Assembly: GCA_023250385.1 (NCBI GenBank)
Contig: JAHFAU010000063.1
Coordinates: 1-10,225 of the forward strand
DNA length: 10,225 bases
Source: Anaerolineales bacterium
GTDB lineage: Bacteria > Chloroflexota > Anaerolineae > Anaerolineales > E44-bin32
Direction: 5' to 3'
The translations under genes and the position numbers were made by a program. The notes under the pieces are model-generated. The model made no database searches and had not been told where the DNA came from. It saw only the letters and a program-made list of their open reading frames with translations. Position 1 is the first letter of the stretch; each line of letters starts with the position of its first letter. Shown here piece after piece: positions 1 through 6,056 of the stretch.

Positions 1-463
1 CCCCTACCTGGCGATCGGCCGGACTTACCTGCAGGACGGCGAGTTCTTCATCGCGGCCCGCAATCTGGAACAGGCAGTGCTGATCGACCCAGGGAATCCC
101 GAACTCTTGGGCTTTCTCGGGGTGATCTATTTCAAGGCCCGGAACTATGAAAATGCCCAGGCAACTTTGGCGTGTGCCGTCTCCGGCTGTGACGATGCTC
201 AGCATGCCGTACTGCTGTGCGAGACGCTGCAGATTCTGGATTGCGATGTACCAGCGCAAGCGCTTCAGGCGGCTGGCGTCATCGGTCTGGACTTGACTGG
301 CGACAGCCTGGAGTATTACTACACCTACGGCTCGGTGTTGGCGTTCGATGGGAAGTGTGACCTCGCCGAGGCCGTGTTCCATGACCTCGAGCGGGAGTAC
401 GGCAGGGATCCCATCGTGGCGGCAATCGTCTCCGAGGGCCGCTCGCTCTGCGCCGGCGGATGA
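1..463 (+). CDS. TPR-repeat protein, C-terminal part (5' end outside window)
   Basis: The reading frame is open from the first base (frame starting at position 2) to a TGA at 461-463, giving about 153 residues of the C-terminal end of a longer protein. It reads as tetratricopeptide repeats. The first visible unit (PYLAIGRTYLQDGEF, then NLEQAVLIDPGNPE) has the TPR pattern of small, aromatic and Gly residues followed by A...A-DP-N. A second unit follows (LGFLGVIYFKARNYENAQ), and later ones are more degenerate (YYYTYGSVLAFDGKCDLAEAVF). TPRs are helical hairpins that bind other proteins, so the partner cannot be inferred. A GTG at 77 could be taken as a start, but the TPR pattern is intact upstream of it, so the gene begins before the window. 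Function unknown; no membrane segment is visible in this part. It is separated from groES by 244 bp and is not part of that operon. Confidence 0.8.
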   Translation, partial: PYLAIGRTYLQDGEFFIAARNLEQAVLIDPGNPELLGFLGVIYFKARNYENAQATLACAVSGCDDAQHAVLLCETLQILDCDVPAQALQAAGVIGLDLTGDSLEYYYTYGSVLAFDGKCDLAEAVFHDLEREYGRDPIVAAIVSEGRSLCAGG

Positions 464-589
464 CCGGCCATCTCGACTCCCTTAGCGTCCGAACTTGACC
501 GCCCCTGCGCCGCAGACTTCCCGGCCGGCCGCTTGCCAATCCCGGTTCCTGAGCAGCCTCTCGCCCGAGACGATCCCTCACGATCCGTC

Positions 590-619
590 TTGACAAGCGC
601 CGAGTCTTTTTGTTACACT
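590..619 (+). promoter_or_regulatory. Sigma70-type promoter of groESL
   Basis: A perfect -35 box TTGACA lies at 590-595. The -10 box TACACT lies at 614-619 (4 of 6 matches to TATAAT) and is preceded by TGT at 611-613, which makes it an extended -10. The spacer is 18 bp. Transcription would start near 626, just before the CIRCE operator at 631, which is the usual arrangement for HrcA control by blocking initiation or early elongation. The rest of the 464-589 gap shows no gene and no clear terminator for the upstream TPR gene. Confidence 0.75.
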
Positions 620-630
620 CACTCCGCTGG

Positions 631-657
631 TTAGCACTCTAGGCTGGTGAGTGCTAA
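631..657 (+). promoter_or_regulatory. CIRCE operator (HrcA-binding inverted repeat)
   Basis: Two perfect 9-base arms, TTAGCACTC (631-639) and GAGTGCTAA (649-657), are separated by 9 bases. This is the exact consensus of CIRCE, the operator of the heat-shock repressor HrcA. It sits just downstream of the predicted transcription start and 50 bp before groES, so the groESL operon is expected to be repressed by HrcA and released when HrcA misfolds under heat stress. hrcA itself is not in this window. Confidence 0.97.
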
Positions 658-707
658 CTGGCGAATCGTGTACCGAGCCCAATCCTAAGCCGTGAGGGAG
701 AACCCCT

Positions 708-1004
708 ATGAAAATTAAGTTCAAGCCGTTGGCTGACCGCCTGGTGGTCAAGCCGCTGGAGGAGGAAGAAGTCACTGCCAGCGGCATCGTGCTACCTGAG
801 ACCGCTAAGGAGAAGCCTCAAAAGGGGGAAGTGCTGTCCGTCGGGCCGGGGGCGCGCGACGAGGACGGCGACCGAATTGAGATGGATGTCAAGGTGGGTG
901 ACAAGATCCTGTTCGCCAAGTATGGCGGCACCGAAATCAAGGTGGATGGAGACAAGCTCCTGATACTGCGCGAGAGCGACGTGCTTGCTATCATCACCGA
1001 GTAA
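708..1004 (+). CDS. groES: Co-chaperonin GroES (Hsp10)
   Basis: This is the 98-residue cytoplasmic co-chaperonin that forms the heptameric lid on GroEL and closes the folding chamber. It shows the family N-terminus (KPLADRLVVKPL), the mobile loop at about residues 18-34 with its GroEL-contacting GIVLP segment (residues 26-30), the GEVLSVGPG strand and the VGDKILFAKYGGTEIK core. Length is normal for the family. The ATG is supported by a GAGGGAG ribosome binding site at 694-700, 7 bases upstream. It is the first gene of the groESL operon, lies behind the CIRCE operator and is followed 30 bp later by groEL. The mobile loop carries Ala-Ser where many homologues have a Gly before Gly-Ile-Val-Leu, a mild variation. 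Confidence 0.97.
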   Translation: MKIKFKPLADRLVVKPLEEEEVTASGIVLPETAKEKPQKGEVLSVGPGARDEDGDRIEMDVKVGDKILFAKYGGTEIKVDGDKLLILRESDVLAIITE

Positions 1005-1034
1005 AACTCACTCTAGGAGGAGGATTTCACACGC

Positions 1035-2669
1035 ATGACTGCAAAACAACTTGCATTCGGAGAGGACGCCCGCCGCCGTTTGAAGAATGGGGTAGACATC
1101 TTAGCCAATGCGGTGGCAACCACCCTCGGGCCGAAGGGACGCAACGTGGGCTTGGATCGCAAGTTCGGCTCGCCGACCATCACTCACGACGGTGTGACGG
1201 TCGCCAAAGAGATCGAGTTGGAAGACCCCTATGAGAACATGGGGGCCCAGCTGCTCAAAGAGGCGGCAACCAAAACCAATGACATTGCCGGCGATGGCAC
1301 CACGACCTCGACCGTTCTTGCCCACGCGATCGTGACCGAGGGGTTGAAGAACCTTTCGGCCGGTGCCAACCCGATGATGCTCAAGCGCGGCATAGAGATG
1401 GCTGCCAAAGCGGTTGCTGAAGCGATCACTAAGTCAGCAATCCCAGTTGCCGACTCAGTCGAGAAAATCGCCTCAGTAGCCGCGATTTCCGCGCAGGATA
1501 AGGGGATCGGCGACCTGATCGCGCAAGTCATGGACAAGGTCGGCAAAGACGGCGTGGTTACGGTCGAGGAGTCCAAAGGGCTCGAATTCGAAACCGAATA
1601 CGTCGAAGGCATGCAATTCGATCGGGGCTACATCTCCGCCTACTTCGTCACCGACCCCGAAAACATGGAAGCGGTGATCGAGGAGCCGTACCTGCTAATC
1701 CACGACAAGAAGATCTCCGCCGCCAGCGACATCGTCCCGCTGTTGGAAAAACTCGTCCAGGTGGGCAAGCGTGAGCTGGTGGTAATCGCGGAGGACGTGG
1801 ACGGCGAAGCGCTGGCGACCCTGGTGCTCAACAAACTGCGGGGCATGATCAACGTGCTGGCAGTGAAGGCTCCAGGTTTTGGGGATCGGCGCAAGGCCAT
1901 GCTGCAAGACATCGCGACCCTTACCGGCGGCACGGTGATCACCGAGGAGCTTGGGCGCAAGCTCGAATCGGTCGCCATCAACGATCTCGGCAAGGCGGGC
2001 AAAGTGGTAGCCAATAAGGAAGACACGACCGTGATCGAGGGCAAGGGCGATCCGGCCAAGATCAAGGGCCGGATCGCAGAGATCAAGGTCGAGATGGACA
2101 AGTCGACCAGCGACTACGACAAGGAAAAGCTGCAGGAGCGCCTGGCGAAGCTGGCCGGCGGGGTGGCGGTGATCCGGGTCGGGGCAGCGACCGAGGTGGA
2201 ACTGAAGGAAAAGAAGCATCGGGTGGAGGATGCACTCTCGGCCACCCGGGCAGCGGTCGAGGAGGGAATCGTTCCCGGCGGTGGGGTAGCGCTGATCAAT
2301 GCCCGCGACACGATCGCCAAGCTCAAGGACTCGGACGAAGATATCAACACCGGGATCAACATCGTGCGCAGAGCCTTGGAGACGCCGCTGCGGGGGATCT
2401 CTCACAACGCCGGCATGGACGGCGCGGTAGTGCTTGAGACCGTGCGCCGCCGGCAGACCGAGAGTAAGAATAAGAACATCGGATACGATGTGATTGCGTC
2501 AGACTATGTGGACATGGTCACAGCCGGCATCATCGATCCGGCCAAGGTTACTAAGGGTGCGCTGGAGAATGCGGCCTCGATCGCGGCCATGATCCTCACC
2601 ACCGAGGCTCTAGTGACCGAAGTTCCCCAAGAGGATAAGTCACCCACTCCTCCGATGCCGGACTACTAG
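1035..2669 (+). CDS. groEL: Chaperonin GroEL (Hsp60)
   Basis: A 544-residue ATP-dependent chaperonin that folds cytoplasmic proteins with GroES in double heptameric rings. The equatorial ATP site is present: TTLGPKGRNV (about residues 29-38) and AGDGTTTSTVLA with Asp87 (usual form GDGTTTATVLA). Asp399 in RVEDALSATRAAVEEG matches the ATP-hydrolysing Asp398 of the E. coli protein, followed by the GGGVAL turn. The apical domain includes FDRGYISAYF (about 195-204) and KAPGFGDRRK. The start ATG has a very strong AGGAGGAGGA site at 1015-1024, 10 bases upstream. The C-terminus ends SPTPPMPDY and lacks the flexible Gly-Gly-Met repeat tail of many GroELs. It is the second and last gene of the CIRCE-controlled operon and is followed by a hairpin terminator. 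Confidence 0.98.
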   Translation: MTAKQLAFGEDARRRLKNGVDILANAVATTLGPKGRNVGLDRKFGSPTITHDGVTVAKEIELEDPYENMGAQLLKEAATKTNDIAGDGTTTSTVLAHAIVTEGLKNLSAGANPMMLKRGIEMAAKAVAEAITKSAIPVADSVEKIASVAAISAQDKGIGDLIAQVMDKVGKDGVVTVEESKGLEFETEYVEGMQFDRGYISAYFVTDPENMEAVIEEPYLLIHDKKISAASDIVPLLEKLVQVGKRELVVIAEDVDGEALATLVLNKLRGMINVLAVKAPGFGDRRKAMLQDIATLTGGTVITEELGRKLESVAINDLGKAGKVVANKEDTTVIEGKGDPAKIKGRIAEIKVEMDKSTSDYDKEKLQERLAKLAGGVAVIRVGAATEVELKEKKHRVEDALSATRAAVEEGIVPGGGVALINARDTIAKLKDSDEDINTGINIVRRALETPLRGISHNAGMDGAVVLETVRRRQTESKNKNIGYDVIASDYVDMVTAGIIDPAKVTKGALENAASIAAMILTTEALVTEVPQEDKSPTPPMPDY

Positions 2670-2688
2670 TCCCGTGGTCACATAAAAC

Positions 2689-2717
2689 AACAGCCCCTCC
2701 GAGAAGGAGGGGCTGTT
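2689..2717. terminator. Bidirectional intrinsic terminator between convergent operons
   Basis: A perfect 12-bp stem (AACAGCCCCTCC at 2689-2700 pairing with GGAGGGGCTGTT at 2706-2717) encloses a 5-base loop. It lies 19 bp after the groEL stop and 37 bp after the stop of the convergent minus-strand operon. On the minus strand the hairpin is followed by GTTTTATG, a usable U-tract. On the plus strand only CGCGTT follows, so termination of groESL transcripts may be less efficient or rely on the strong stem. Confidence 0.85.
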
Positions 2718-2754
2718 CGCGTTAAGCCCCTGAACTGCGCCGCTTGGGCCCGGC

Positions 2755-2931
2755 TCACCTTAGCCAGCCGGCAATGCCGCCAATGATCACCAGCACCGCA
2801 AGGCCCAGGCAGCCGAGGGCAAACAGCCGCATGGTGATCCGAAGAACGAACCGGATCGAGAACCAGGCCATTGCGGCAACTGCGACAATAAGAATCGCTC
2901 GGACCCCGAGCGATACTTCAGTCCAAGCCAT
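2755..2931 (-). CDS. Small two-helix membrane protein (58 aa), hypothetical
   Basis: I do not recognise this gene. It encodes 58 residues starting MAWTEVSLGV and ending GGIAGWLR. Two hydrophobic stretches, at about residues 9-30 and 36-57, are separated by a short basic segment (RITMR), which suggests a helical hairpin in the cytoplasmic membrane with the basic turn inside. The ATG at 2931-2929 overlaps the last 14 bases of hutI in another frame, and AGAGGA (2940-2935) lies just upstream with a short 3-base gap, so translational coupling to hutI is likely. It is the last gene of the minus-strand operon, ending 38 bp before the shared terminator. A longer open frame continues upstream inside hutI, but that part looks like shadow sequence (proline- and serine-rich, no conserved character). 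Its role is unknown. Confidence 0.6.
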   Translation of the reverse strand: MAWTEVSLGVRAILIVAVAAMAWFSIRFVLRITMRLFALGCLGLAVLVIIGGIAGWLR

Positions 2932-4207
2932 CGGTCCTCTGAGCCACAACGATTTGGCCTTTCTTGATAACGGTCGATACAAGGTTTGTGCCAAACCGGT
3001 ACCCAAGCTGACGGAAATCGGACACGCCCAGGATGAGCAGGTCGGCCTGTTTGTCCGGCTCCAGGCTGCCGATCGACTTGTCCCTGTGGATGGCAGCCGC
3101 GGCGTTGATGGTGGTGGCGGCAATCGCCTGGGCGGGGCTCAGGCCCATAGTTCGGCAGGCCAAACCAATCGCGAACTGCATGCTTTCGCACCAGGCAGTT
3201 CCCGGATTCAGGTCAGTTCCGAGGGCGAGGATTCCACCGTGCTGCAGGATGGCCCGGGCCGGCGGGTAGGAAGCTGCGCCGAGGCCAAATGGCGTGGCCG
3301 GCAGCCCCACGGCCACGGTGTCCGAGCCTCCAAGCAGCTCAAGTTCGGAATCCGGGGTCTGCAGCAGGTGATCGGCGGAGGCAGCCCCGAGCTCCACCGC
3401 TAGCCTGGTGCCTCCCAGCGGGTTGAATTCGTCCGCGTGAATCTTGAGCGGAAAGCCGAGCGAATGGGCGCGCTCGAGCACCCGGCGGCTGAGTGACAGG
3501 TCGAAGGCCCCGAGCTCGCAAAAGACATCAACAAACGGCGGCGGGCGGCCCTGACCGTAACGGGCCCACCAGACAACCAGGGCCGGCAGCATCTGATCGC
3601 AGATCAGAGCTACGTATTCCTCGGGCTGCCAGCCTTGCGGGATGGCGTGGGCCGGTAGGAAGGTCGGCACCAGCTCGACCGGCCCTTCGGAATCCAGGGC
3701 CAGGATTGCACGCAGAATCCGCAGCTCTGCCTCGAGTTCGAGGCCGTAGCCGGTCTTGGCCTCGGCGGTCGTCGTTCCGTACGCCAGCATCTGTCGCAAC
3801 CGGGGCCGACTCTCGGCCAGCAAAGTCTCCAGGCTTGCGAAACGGGTCCGCCGCACGGTCGATAGGATGCCGCCACCGGCCTCCAGAATTTCCAGGTAGC
3901 TGGCGCCTTGGATCCGCTGCTCAAATTCGGTGGCCCGGTCTCCAGCCCACACCAGATGGGTGTGCGGGTCGACGAAGCCAGGCATCACCACCCGGCCGGC
4001 GGCACTCAGTTCGCTCGCTGCAGAAAAGGTCCGGCGCAGATCCTCAGTCGATCCAGTCGCTGCAATCCGTCCGGCGCGGATGGCGACGGCCCCATCCTCG
4101 ATGAGTCCCAGCTCTCCGAGAGCCCTTCCCCGCTGCGGACCGCCCGCGAGGGTCAGCAGCTGAGCAGCAGAGTGGACGAGGAGATCGATCGTCTGTCGCG
4201 ACTCCAT
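2918..4207 (-). CDS. hutI: Imidazolonepropionase
   Basis: This cytoplasmic amidohydrolase opens 4-imidazolone-5-propanoate to N-formimino-L-glutamate, the third step of histidine degradation. Visible family motifs are PGFVDPHTHLVWAGDR with metal ligands His82 and His84, QGASYLEI, EAKTGYGLE, the substrate-side PAHAIP (His187), KIHADEFNPLGGT (His257, Glu260), SADHLL (His280) and GTDLNPG (Asp332, metal and catalysis). Length of 429 residues is slightly above the usual 400-420. A short extra stretch (about 210-223, WWARYGQGRPPP) precedes VDVFCE. I chose the ATG at 4207 because GAGG (4220-4217) stands 9 bases away. A TTG at 4213, overlapping the upstream TGA as TTGA, gives two more residues but has only 3 bases of spacing. 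It lies directly after the MFS gene; hutH, hutU and the later hut genes are not in the window. Confidence 0.95.
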   Translation of the reverse strand: MESRQTIDLLVHSAAQLLTLAGGPQRGRALGELGLIEDGAVAIRAGRIAATGSTEDLRRTFSAASELSAAGRVVMPGFVDPHTHLVWAGDRATEFEQRIQGASYLEILEAGGGILSTVRRTRFASLETLLAESRPRLRQMLAYGTTTAEAKTGYGLELEAELRILRAILALDSEGPVELVPTFLPAHAIPQGWQPEEYVALICDQMLPALVVWWARYGQGRPPPFVDVFCELGAFDLSLSRRVLERAHSLGFPLKIHADEFNPLGGTRLAVELGAASADHLLQTPDSELELLGGSDTVAVGLPATPFGLGAASYPPARAILQHGGILALGTDLNPGTAWCESMQFAIGLACRTMGLSPAQAIAATTINAAAAIHRDKSIGSLEPDKQADLLILGVSDFRQLGYRFGTNLVSTVIKKGQIVVAQRTDGLD

Positions 4208-4209
4208 TC

Positions 4210-5361
4210 TCAATTGCCTCGTTCCTTCACCAAGCCAAGCAACAGACCCAGCGCAATCAGATTCAAGGCCGCAGCGGCTGCCCCGTTGGCCTGAATGCCG
4301 AGCGAGAATAGGGGAGCTCCGGTGAGGGCTCCTAGGCCGCGGCCGAGCGACAGCCCGGCGAGGTTGGTCGCCAGCAGGGTCGCCCGGGCCTGCGGCACCT
4401 GCTCACTCATGAGCGGCAGGGTGCTGACGATCGTGGCCTCGAAGCTCAGATAGAACGCAAACAGGCCGAAGAGGCCCCCCGCGAGCGATCCGCCCAACAG
4501 CGGAAGAGCCAGTGCGGTCCCGGTGCTGACGACGATTCCGACCGCGACCAAGCGACGCTTGCCAATCCGATCTGCCAGCCCCGCCACAAGCCCTTCCCCG
4601 CCGAGCTCAGCGAGACCAATCACGGCCGTCGCCGCCCCCAAGGCGGCGATCCGCAGGCCAAAGCCCTGCTCCATCCAAAGTCCATACACGATGTTGATGG
4701 TCTCATTGCCCGCCGAGATCAAGACCCCGACCGCAATCCCGGCGAGGGCAGATTTCCTCGCAAGGATTGCGGAGAAGCCCTTTGTGACCGGGGCCCGGGA
4801 GACCGCCGAGCTGGAGTTCGGGCGGAGACCGATCCAGATCCAAAGCGCCCCTACGGCCGCGCATGCCGCCAGAGCAGGGAAGGGAGCTACCCATCCCGCA
4901 GCCCCAATGAGCAAGCCGACCGCCGGCACCCCCAGCAAGAATGCGCCGGACCAGCTGAACTCCACCAGAGCCATGGGGGTCCCCCGCCGCTCGAAGGTCA
5001 CCGTGTCACCCACATAGGCGTGCAGCGCCGGGTCGAACAGCGATTTGGACAGGCCGACCGCCAGCAAGGCCACCACTAAGGTGACATAGCTCGGGTGAAG
5101 CCCCACACTCAGTCCGCCGGCGATAAAGACAGCCACCCCGGCCAACATGGCTGGCTTACGGCCGATGCGGTCGGCGAGCGCTCCCAACAGGGGCGTCCCG
5201 AGGCCGAAGGCCGATCGGGCAGTCACGCCAAGGATGATGGCCTCGGGTGCCACCCCAAGGCCGCGGGCAATCACCGGCAGGAACGGATATACCAGCCGAT
5301 ACCCGGTATTGATGACGGTCCGGGTCAGAATGAGGGGGATTAGTTGAACGGAGAGCCTCAG
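4210..5361 (-). CDS. MFS transporter, probably with a non-standard start codon
   Basis: A major facilitator superfamily permease of about 383 residues with roughly 12 hydrophobic segments. The loop motif A appears in both halves: GALADRIGRK (about residues 60-69) and AGLADRIGKR (about 260-269). The substrate cannot be inferred; drug or metabolite efflux is as likely as uptake. The first standard start is a GTG at 5274, but starting there removes the first membrane helix. In-frame codons upstream encode an excellent MFS first helix (ILTRTVINTGYRLVYPFLP), and the frame stays open back to a TGA at 5385-5383. In that stretch there is no ATG, GTG or TTG. A CTG at 5361-5359 overlaps the nitroreductase stop as CTGA and has AGGA 9 bases upstream, so I take it as the most likely start. 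ATT or ATC starts are alternatives. The gene ends one base into the TTGA that overlaps the possible TTG start of hutI. Confidence 0.85.
   Translation of the reverse strand: MRLSVQLIPLILTRTVINTGYRLVYPFLPVIARGLGVAPEAIILGVTARSAFGLGTPLLGALADRIGRKPAMLAGVAVFIAGGLSVGLHPSYVTLVVALLAVGLSKSLFDPALHAYVGDTVTFERRGTPMALVEFSWSGAFLLGVPAVGLLIGAAGWVAPFPALAACAAVGALWIWIGLRPNSSSAVSRAPVTKGFSAILARKSALAGIAVGVLISAGNETINIVYGLWMEQGFGLRIAALGAATAVIGLAELGGEGLVAGLADRIGKRRLVAVGIVVSTGTALALPLLGGSLAGGLFGLFAFYLSFEATIVSTLPLMSEQVPQARATLLATNLAGLSLGRGLGALTGAPLFSLGIQANGAAAAALNLIALGLLLGLVKERGN
4217..4220 (-). promoter_or_regulatory. Ribosome binding site of hutI
   Basis: GAGG on the minus strand lies within the last codons of the MFS gene. 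Its 9-base distance to the ATG at 4207 favours that start over the TTG at 4213. Confidence 0.5.
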
Positions 5362-5885
5362 GGGAGCGGATCCTGCCAGCGCTCAAAGGAGACAAGCTGG
5401 GATAGCGGTTTTCGGCCGCCCGGGCGCGGCGGCGCCGTGAGCACGCCGGGGTCGGCAGGGTAGCCAAATGAGAACACAACTCTCAGATGCAGGTCAGCCG
5501 GGAAACCCAGTAACTGGCGGGCCTGTTCCGTCTGGTAGATGGTGGCGGGACAGGAGGCGATCCCTAGGTCCCAGGCGGCCAGCTGCATGTAGGCCGCAGC
5601 CTGACCGGCATCGAACATAATCGACCAGCGTTCGTCCGGGTTGGGGGTCAAGATGCCAATCGCGGCGGCGGCTCCCGAGAGATGGCTGGCGTAATTACCG
5701 AGTTTGGCGAGCTCCACCAGCGTCTGGCGGTTGCGGAGGACAATAAAGTGCCAGGCCTGGCGGTTCTTCGCCGATTGAGCCCTACGGCCGGCGTTCAAGA
5801 TGGCCCGCAGCGCCTGTTCGAGAAGCGGCTCAGCGTCAAATTCGCGCACTGCCCTCTTCAATCGGATTGCCTGGCCGACTTCCAC
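5358..5885 (-). CDS. Nitroreductase-family FMN oxidoreductase
   Basis: This 175-residue protein belongs to the NAD(P)H-dependent, FMN-binding nitroreductase family, which works as cytoplasmic homodimers. Visible features are the N-terminal FMN-phosphate motif KRAVREFD (about residues 10-17), SAKNRQAWHFIVL (38-50, matching the family S..N.QPW.F), the helix GQAAAYMQLAAWDLGIASCPA (about 94-114) and the C-terminal VFSFGYPADP (137-146), followed by RKPLSQLV. Length is typical of the short members. The true substrate is unknown, since members reduce nitroaromatics, quinones, flavins or other acceptors. The GTG start at 5885 is supported by GGAGG (5895-5891), 5 bases away. It is the first gene of the minus-strand operon and its stop overlaps the proposed MFS start. 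No hut-specific role is known for this family. Confidence 0.88.
   Translation of the reverse strand: MEVGQAIRLKRAVREFDAEPLLEQALRAILNAGRRAQSAKNRQAWHFIVLRNRQTLVELAKLGNYASHLSGAAAAIGILTPNPDERWSIMFDAGQAAAYMQLAAWDLGIASCPATIYQTEQARQLLGFPADLHLRVVFSFGYPADPGVLTAPPRPGGRKPLSQLVSFERWQDPLP
5371..5374 (-). promoter_or_regulatory. Possible ribosome binding site for the CTG start of the MFS gene
   Basis: AGGA on the minus strand, inside the last codons of the nitroreductase gene, stands 9 bases before the CTG at 5361. It is the main local support for initiation at that codon rather than at the GTG at 5274. Confidence 0.4.
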
Positions 5886-5912
5886 AGCTTCCTCCAGGGT
5901 AGGACCCCGCTG

Positions 5913-5918
5913 ATTGTA
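5913..5918 (-). promoter_or_regulatory. Candidate -10 box of the nitroreductase-MFS-hutI operon
   Basis: TACAAT on the minus strand (5 of 6 matches) would place a start near 5906, about 20 bases before the GTG at 5885. No good -35 box is found at 16-18 bp. That position is instead occupied by GC-rich sequence with an inverted repeat, so the promoter may need an activator or be weak. Confidence 0.45.
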
Positions 5919-5935
5919 CTGCTCGCAAGCCGGGT

Positions 5936-5961
5936 CGGGGCGACTGGGGGTCCCCGCCCCG
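5936..5961. repeat. Inverted repeat at the -35 position of the minus-strand operon
   Basis: CGGGGCG (5936-5942) and CGCCCCG (5955-5961) form a 7-bp inverted repeat around a 12-base centre that itself contains GGGGTCCCC (5947-5955). It lies where the -35 box of the putative minus-strand promoter would be. It could be a regulator site, but GC-rich repeats of this size also arise by chance. Confidence 0.35.
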
Positions 5962-5998
5962 GCAGCTCACGGCAGAGCCGCCCCCGTCGCTACGGGCC

Positions 5999-6029
5999 TT
6001 GGACCGGGGGGCGGAGGGCATGGTATTAT
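5999..6029 (+). promoter_or_regulatory. Candidate promoter of the ugd operon
   Basis: The -10 box TATTAT (6024-6029, 5 of 6 matches) is preceded by TGG, giving an extended -10. A -35-like TTGGAC lies at 5999-6004 with a long 19-bp spacer, which the extended -10 could tolerate. Transcription would start near 6036, about 20 bases before the ugd start codon. Confidence 0.6.
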
Positions 6030-6039
6030 TTCCGCCCCC
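6007..6039. repeat. Inverted repeat bracketing the ugd -10 box
   Basis: GGGGGCGGA (6007-6015) and TCCGCCCCC (6031-6039) are perfect 9-base complements separated by 15 bases that contain the -10 box. A further copy of CCGCCCCC at 5978-5985 can also pair with 6007-6014. The arms flank the promoter core and could be a repressor site. Low sequence complexity makes chance a real alternative. Confidence 0.4.
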
Positions 6040-6042
6040 TCT

Positions 6043-6047
6043 AGGAG
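6043..6047 (+). promoter_or_regulatory. Ribosome binding site deciding the TTG start of ugd
   Basis: AGGAG at 6043-6047 is 9 bases before the TTG at 6057. A second AGGAG at 6050-6054 is too close to that codon. The first copy fits the TTG and no ATG in frame competes nearby. Confidence 0.55.
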
Positions 6048-6056
6048 ACAGGAGCT

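Noticed and set aside
505..530. GC-rich palindromic patches (CTGCGCCGCAG and CCGGCCGG) after the TPR gene as a possible terminator
   Set aside because: The stems are very short and no T-tract follows, so a terminator cannot be supported.
464..707. Possible RNA gene or riboswitch in the groESL leader region
   Set aside because: Apart from the promoter and CIRCE, I see no conserved aptamer core or tRNA-like fold; the CIRCE hairpin explains the structure present.
1695..2405. 236-residue minus-strand frame opposite groEL, and other antisense frames there
   Set aside because: They sit entirely within groEL, have no motifs or ribosome sites and reflect codon bias of the real gene.
2744..3403. 219-residue plus-strand frame covering the end of hutI and the small membrane gene
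   Set aside because: It is antisense to both genes, begins within the terminator-side spacer, and shows no recognisable domain.
3493..4104. 203-residue open frame on the plus strand opposite hutI
   Set aside because: It lies wholly antisense to a clearly conserved gene, and its Arg/Pro/Ser-rich translation with no domain is typical of shadow frames in GC-rich DNA.
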